Assembly (NCBI GenBank): GCA_003519545.1 | Contig: DOWN01000168.1 | Coordinates: forward strand, 1-10,327 | Source: Bacteroidota bacterium | GTDB taxonomy: Bacteria; Bacteroidota; Ignavibacteria; Tepidaquicellales; Tepidaquicellaceae | Length of the DNA: 10,327 nt | Reading direction: 5' to 3' | In this document: positions 7,639 through 10,327 of the stretch, in pieces | How the letters are laid out: every line of letters begins with the position of its first letter | How positions within the stretch are numbered: the first letter of the stretch is position 1 | Made by a program: the position numbers and the translations under genes | Notes under the pieces: generated by a model | Told to the model about the DNA's origin: nothing | The model's input: the letters and a program-made list of their open reading frames with translations, nothing else | The model's database searches: none

Positions 7639-10058
7639 AAAATCTTATACTTCTCAGGTTCTGCTTCATTCATCATTTCATAAACTGCTTTGAATACATC
7701 TTCAGAATTTGGTTTTGAGAAATAATCTCCGTCAGTTCCATATGCAGGTCTGTGAGGTTGAGCAGCAAGACACTTCGGAGGTGAATCAAGATACATATAT
7801 CCTCCCTGTTCATCTATTACCTGTTGCATCATATAAGCCGAAGCACCACCCGGAACATCTTCATCAAGGAATAAAACTCTGTTAGTTTTTTTAAGTGAAT
7901 TTAAAATTATACCGTGTCTGTCAAAAGGTACTAAAGTCTGAACATCAATCAGTTCTGTTGATATACCTGCAATTTTTAATTTACTGATGGCAACCTTTGC
8001 AATATCCACGCATGCTCCGTAAGTTACAATAGTTATATCGGTTCCCTCTTCAATTTTTTCCGGAACCCCAAGAGGAACGCAAAACTCACCGATATTTTCC
8101 GGTAATTTTTCTTTTAACCTGTAAGCATTTAATCTTTCGACAATCAATCCGGGCTCATCAGATTTTAAAAGTGTGTTATAAAATCCTGCTGCCTGTGTCA
8201 TATTTCTCGGAACACAAATATACATACCTCTTAAACAGTTTATTACAGTACCCATTGGAGAACCTGAATGCCAAATACCCTCTAATCTGTGACCTCTTGT
8301 TCTTACTATTAATGGTGCTTTTTGACCACCTTTAGTTCTGTATTGAAGACAAGCAACATCATCAGATAAAATTTGTAATGCATAAAAAACATAATCCAAA
8401 TATTGTATTTCAATAATTGGTTTCAAACCTCTCTCGGCAGCACCAATTCCCTGCCCTGCAATTGTTGCTTCTCTAATTCCTGTATCAGTAACTCTTATCT
8501 CTCCATATTTTTTCTGCATACCTGCAAGCCCTTGATTTACATCTCCGATATTACCCACATCTTCACCAATGATAAAAACTCTTGGATCTCTCGATAGAAT
8601 ATTATCAAAAGCATTATTCAAAATTTCAAATCCGTTAAGCAAAGGAGAATCTTCTTTATATACAGGTTTAATCTCTTCAATATTCAATGCGTTATGTTCA
8701 GATTCTGAATATAAATATGAATTATACCTTTCAGAATTTTTTTCACTGTAATCCGCATTCCATTTTAACAGTTCATCTCTGGATTCTGAATTTTCATCTT
8801 TAGTTAATAGTAAAACATCATAAACAGACTGAACAATTGGTTTCCTTACAAAATCCAAAGTTTTTTCAAGCGAAGTTTTTATTTTAATAATTTCGTCTTT
8901 TTTGGATGAAGCTGAAGCAATTTTTTCAAACAGATTACAAACTTCTTTTTTCTCTTTATTAATAGGTTCTAAATATTCTTTCCATGCTTCTTCCTGAGAT
9001 TTTTTTGTAAACAATTTTGCATCTTCTTCAATTTTATCGAGTTCTTTTTCCGAAGCAATTCCTTTTTCGAGAATCCAGTATCTCATTTGTTTTATACAGC
9101 AAAAATCATTTTCCCATTGTAGTCTGTTTTTATCTTTATATCTTTCGTGTGATCCTGAAGTTGAGTGACCTTGAGGTTGTGTAACTTCAGTGATATGAAA
9201 TATAGCAGGAATGTGATTTTTCCTGACAAGTTCAATTCCTTCTTTGTATGTTTTAATAAGCCCTTCATAATCCCAACCTTTACACTTGAAAATATAATAT
9301 CCCTGTTTGCTTACTTCATCGTATTCAAAACCTTTTAATATTTCTGAAATATTCTGTTTGGTAATCTGATATGAATTTGGAACTGAAATTCCATATCCGT
9401 CATCCCAGATTGAAATTGCCATAGGAACCATTAATACACCGGCGGCATTTATTGATTCAAAAAACATTCCTTCAGCACAAGAAGCATTACCAATTGTTCC
9501 GAATGCGACTTCATTACCTTTATCTGTGAATTCTTTATATTTATGAAGGTCTTTATTATTTCTGTATAATTTAGATGCATAAGCAAGTCCTACTAATCTT
9601 TGCATTTGACTTCCCGTTGGAGAAATATCAGCACTTGAGTTTTTCATCTGCATAAGATTTTTCCAGTTTCCGTTTTCATCAAGAGATCTTGTTGCAAAGT
9701 GTCCGTTCATAGATCTGCCTGCTGAAGCAGGTTCGAGATTTACATCAGGTGTAGCATATAATTGTGCAAAAAATTCTTTTACAGTTAATTGTCCGATAGC
9801 CATCATAAAAGTCTGATCTCTGTAATAACCACTTCTGAAATCTCCATTTTGAAAAGTTTTAGCCATAGCAATCTGAGGAATTTCTTTGCCGTCGCCAAAA
9901 ATACCGAATTTTGCTTTACCGGTCAGAACTTCTTTTCTTCCGAGTAATGATGCTTGTCTGCTTTCGTTTGCTAATTTATAATCCGCGAGAATTTCTTCTT
10001 TATTAAAATCACCGGAAAACATATCTTTCTTTGCTTTTGCTTTTGCTTCTTTTGCCAT
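7632..10058 (-). CDS. Fused E1 alpha/beta subunit of a 2-oxo acid dehydrogenase (branched-chain type)
   Basis: This thiamine-diphosphate enzyme decarboxylates 2-oxo acids and passes the acyl group to the lipoyl arm of an E2 partner. The likely substrates are branched-chain 2-oxo acids, though pyruvate cannot be excluded. The single 808-residue chain joins E1 alpha (about 20-360) to E1 beta (about 470-800) through a charged helical linker. In the alpha half are GRSMNGHF (114-121), the cofactor region from GNASCAEG (190-197) to WDDGYGIS (218-225), and the loop GHSTSGSHERYK (297-308) with His298. In the beta half are GEDVG (498-502), the catalytic-type Glu530 in DTGIREATIAGQGIG, and His597 in GIWHSGSPMG. 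The cofactor motif differs from the usual GDG...NN form. The start is ATG at 10058; a Lys/Ala-rich leader precedes Met13, which is an alternative start. No E2 or E3 gene is adjacent. Confidence 0.92.
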   Translation of the reverse strand: MAKEAKAKAKKDMFSGDFNKEEILADYKLANESRQASLLGRKEVLTGKAKFGIFGDGKEIPQIAMAKTFQNGDFRSGYYRDQTFMMAIGQLTVKEFFAQLYATPDVNLEPASAGRSMNGHFATRSLDENGNWKNLMQMKNSSADISPTGSQMQRLVGLAYASKLYRNNKDLHKYKEFTDKGNEVAFGTIGNASCAEGMFFESINAAGVLMVPMAISIWDDGYGISVPNSYQITKQNISEILKGFEYDEVSKQGYYIFKCKGWDYEGLIKTYKEGIELVRKNHIPAIFHITEVTQPQGHSTSGSHERYKDKNRLQWENDFCCIKQMRYWILEKGIASEKELDKIEEDAKLFTKKSQEEAWKEYLEPINKEKKEVCNLFEKIASASSKKDEIIKIKTSLEKTLDFVRKPIVQSVYDVLLLTKDENSESRDELLKWNADYSEKNSERYNSYLYSESEHNALNIEEIKPVYKEDSPLLNGFEILNNAFDNILSRDPRVFIIGEDVGNIGDVNQGLAGMQKKYGEIRVTDTGIREATIAGQGIGAAERGLKPIIEIQYLDYVFYALQILSDDVACLQYRTKGGQKAPLIVRTRGHRLEGIWHSGSPMGTVINCLRGMYICVPRNMTQAAGFYNTLLKSDEPGLIVERLNAYRLKEKLPENIGEFCVPLGVPEKIEEGTDITIVTYGACVDIAKVAISKLKIAGISTELIDVQTLVPFDRHGIILNSLKKTNRVLFLDEDVPGGASAYMMQQVIDEQGGYMYLDSPPKCLAAQPHRPAYGTDGDYFSKPNSEDVFKAVYEMMNEAEPEKYKIFY

Positions 10059-10095
10059 TATGTTAATAGGTATTTATTGAAAATTGGTATAAATA

Positions 10096-10103
10096 CAAAG
10101 ATA
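10096..10103 (-). promoter_or_regulatory. Likely -7 promoter box for the E1 gene
   Basis: On the minus strand this reads TATCTTTG, an exact fit to the Bacteroidota TAnnTTTG -7 element. It lies 37 bases before the E1 ATG, so transcription would begin about 30 bases upstream of the start codon, a sensible leader length. A TTTG is present further upstream on the same strand, but 26 bases away, longer than the usual 19-21, so the -33 element is not convincing. Confidence 0.45.
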
Positions 10104-10184
10104 CCGAATTTTTAAGAGTGTATAAATTCCAAAAACAGTTCTTTTTATTAAATGGAGCAACAATTGTGTAAAACAATAAAAATA

Positions 10185-10247
10185 TTTCACCACGAATCCC
10201 GCCAAGTCGGGACAGGATAACACGAATTATACGAATTGCACGAATGG
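10185..10247. repeat. Degenerate 9-base-period repeat, copy 1
   Basis: The block opens with tttcaccacgaa (10185-10196), followed by a short hairpin (tcccg at 10197-10201, cggga at 10208-10212). Three consecutive 9-base units follow: cacgaatta (10221-10229), tacgaattg (10230-10238) and cacgaatgg (10239-10247). The same opening 12-mer and the 13-mer acgaattgcacga recur in copy 2. It is non-coding and lies upstream of the E1 promoter. It resembles dispersed intergenic repeats with an ATTCGTG core that I recall from environmental genomes; no mobile-element gene is present. Confidence 0.65.
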
Positions 10248-10288
10248 AAATCAAAGGAATGTTTAAAAGTCAGCAATGACAAAGTAAG

Positions 10289-10327
10289 TTTCACCACGAA
10301 CTGACACAACTTAGACGAATTGCACGA
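10289..10327. repeat. Degenerate 9-base-period repeat, copy 2 (cut by window edge)
   Basis: This copy repeats tttcaccacgaa (10289-10300) and then, after four bases, continues in 9-base units: cacaactta (10305-10313, diverged), gacgaattg (10314-10322) and the start of another unit, cacga (10323-10327), at the window end. The 13-mer at 10315-10327 is identical to 10231-10243 of copy 1. It lacks the hairpin segment of copy 1. The bases between the two copies (10248-10288) show nothing recognisable. Confidence 0.6.

Noticed and set aside
8403..8751. Two short plus-strand open frames inside the E1 gene
   Set aside because: Both lie opposite conserved E1 beta and linker coding sequence and show no motif of their own.
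10063..10254. Open frame on the minus strand upstream of the E1 gene (63 codons)
   Set aside because: It translates the 9-base repeat into an Ile-Arg-rich string and covers the likely promoter; there is no family resemblance.
10185..10327. CRISPR array
   Set aside because: The repeat units are 9 bases, contiguous and degenerate, with no regular spacers and no cas genes.

Overview
This is a strongly AT-rich bacterial chromosome segment, densely packed with ordinary housekeeping and metabolic genes. Several traits point to the Bacteroidota/Chlorobiota/Ignavibacteriota group, most likely an Ignavibacteria-like organism. These are a single-chain fused alpha-beta 2-oxo acid dehydrogenase E1, a Thermus/Bacteroidota-type PyrE, no recognisable Shine-Dalgarno sequence ahead of any start codon, and a TAnnTTTG-type box upstream of the E1 gene. 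The lineage is inferred from these features and no rRNA or marker phylogeny was available.

Layout, left to right. (1) A gene cut by the left edge encodes the C-terminal part of a helical, TPR-like protein of unknown function. (2) murI (glutamate racemase, TTG start) and pyrE (orotate phosphoribosyltransferase) are 2 bases apart and form a small unit. An acyl-CoA dehydrogenase follows 91 bases later and ends at a clear intrinsic terminator. (3) ftsY, mutL and a Rieske non-heme iron oxygenase form a second tight unit. ftsY and mutL overlap by 11 bases, and the oxygenase starts 11 bases after mutL. (4) On the opposite strand, converging on the oxygenase with overlapping stop codons, lies a large gene for a fused E1 alpha/beta 2-oxo acid dehydrogenase. 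(5) The right edge is non-coding. It holds a probable promoter for the E1 gene and two copies of a degenerate repeat built on a 9-base unit resembling cACGAATTr; the second copy runs off the window.

Functionally the window combines cell-wall precursor supply (MurI), pyrimidine synthesis (PyrE), acyl-CoA oxidation, co-translational membrane targeting (FtsY), methyl-independent mismatch repair (MutL with its own endonuclease motifs) and oxidative decarboxylation of 2-oxo acids. The genes do not form one pathway, and no defence, mobile or secretion system is visible. The most interesting items are the unusual metal-site residues in the E1 alpha half, the 9-base-period repeat, an orphan Rieske oxygenase without an adjacent reductase, and the terminator that abuts the ftsY start codon. 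I found no convincing evidence for an undescribed system.
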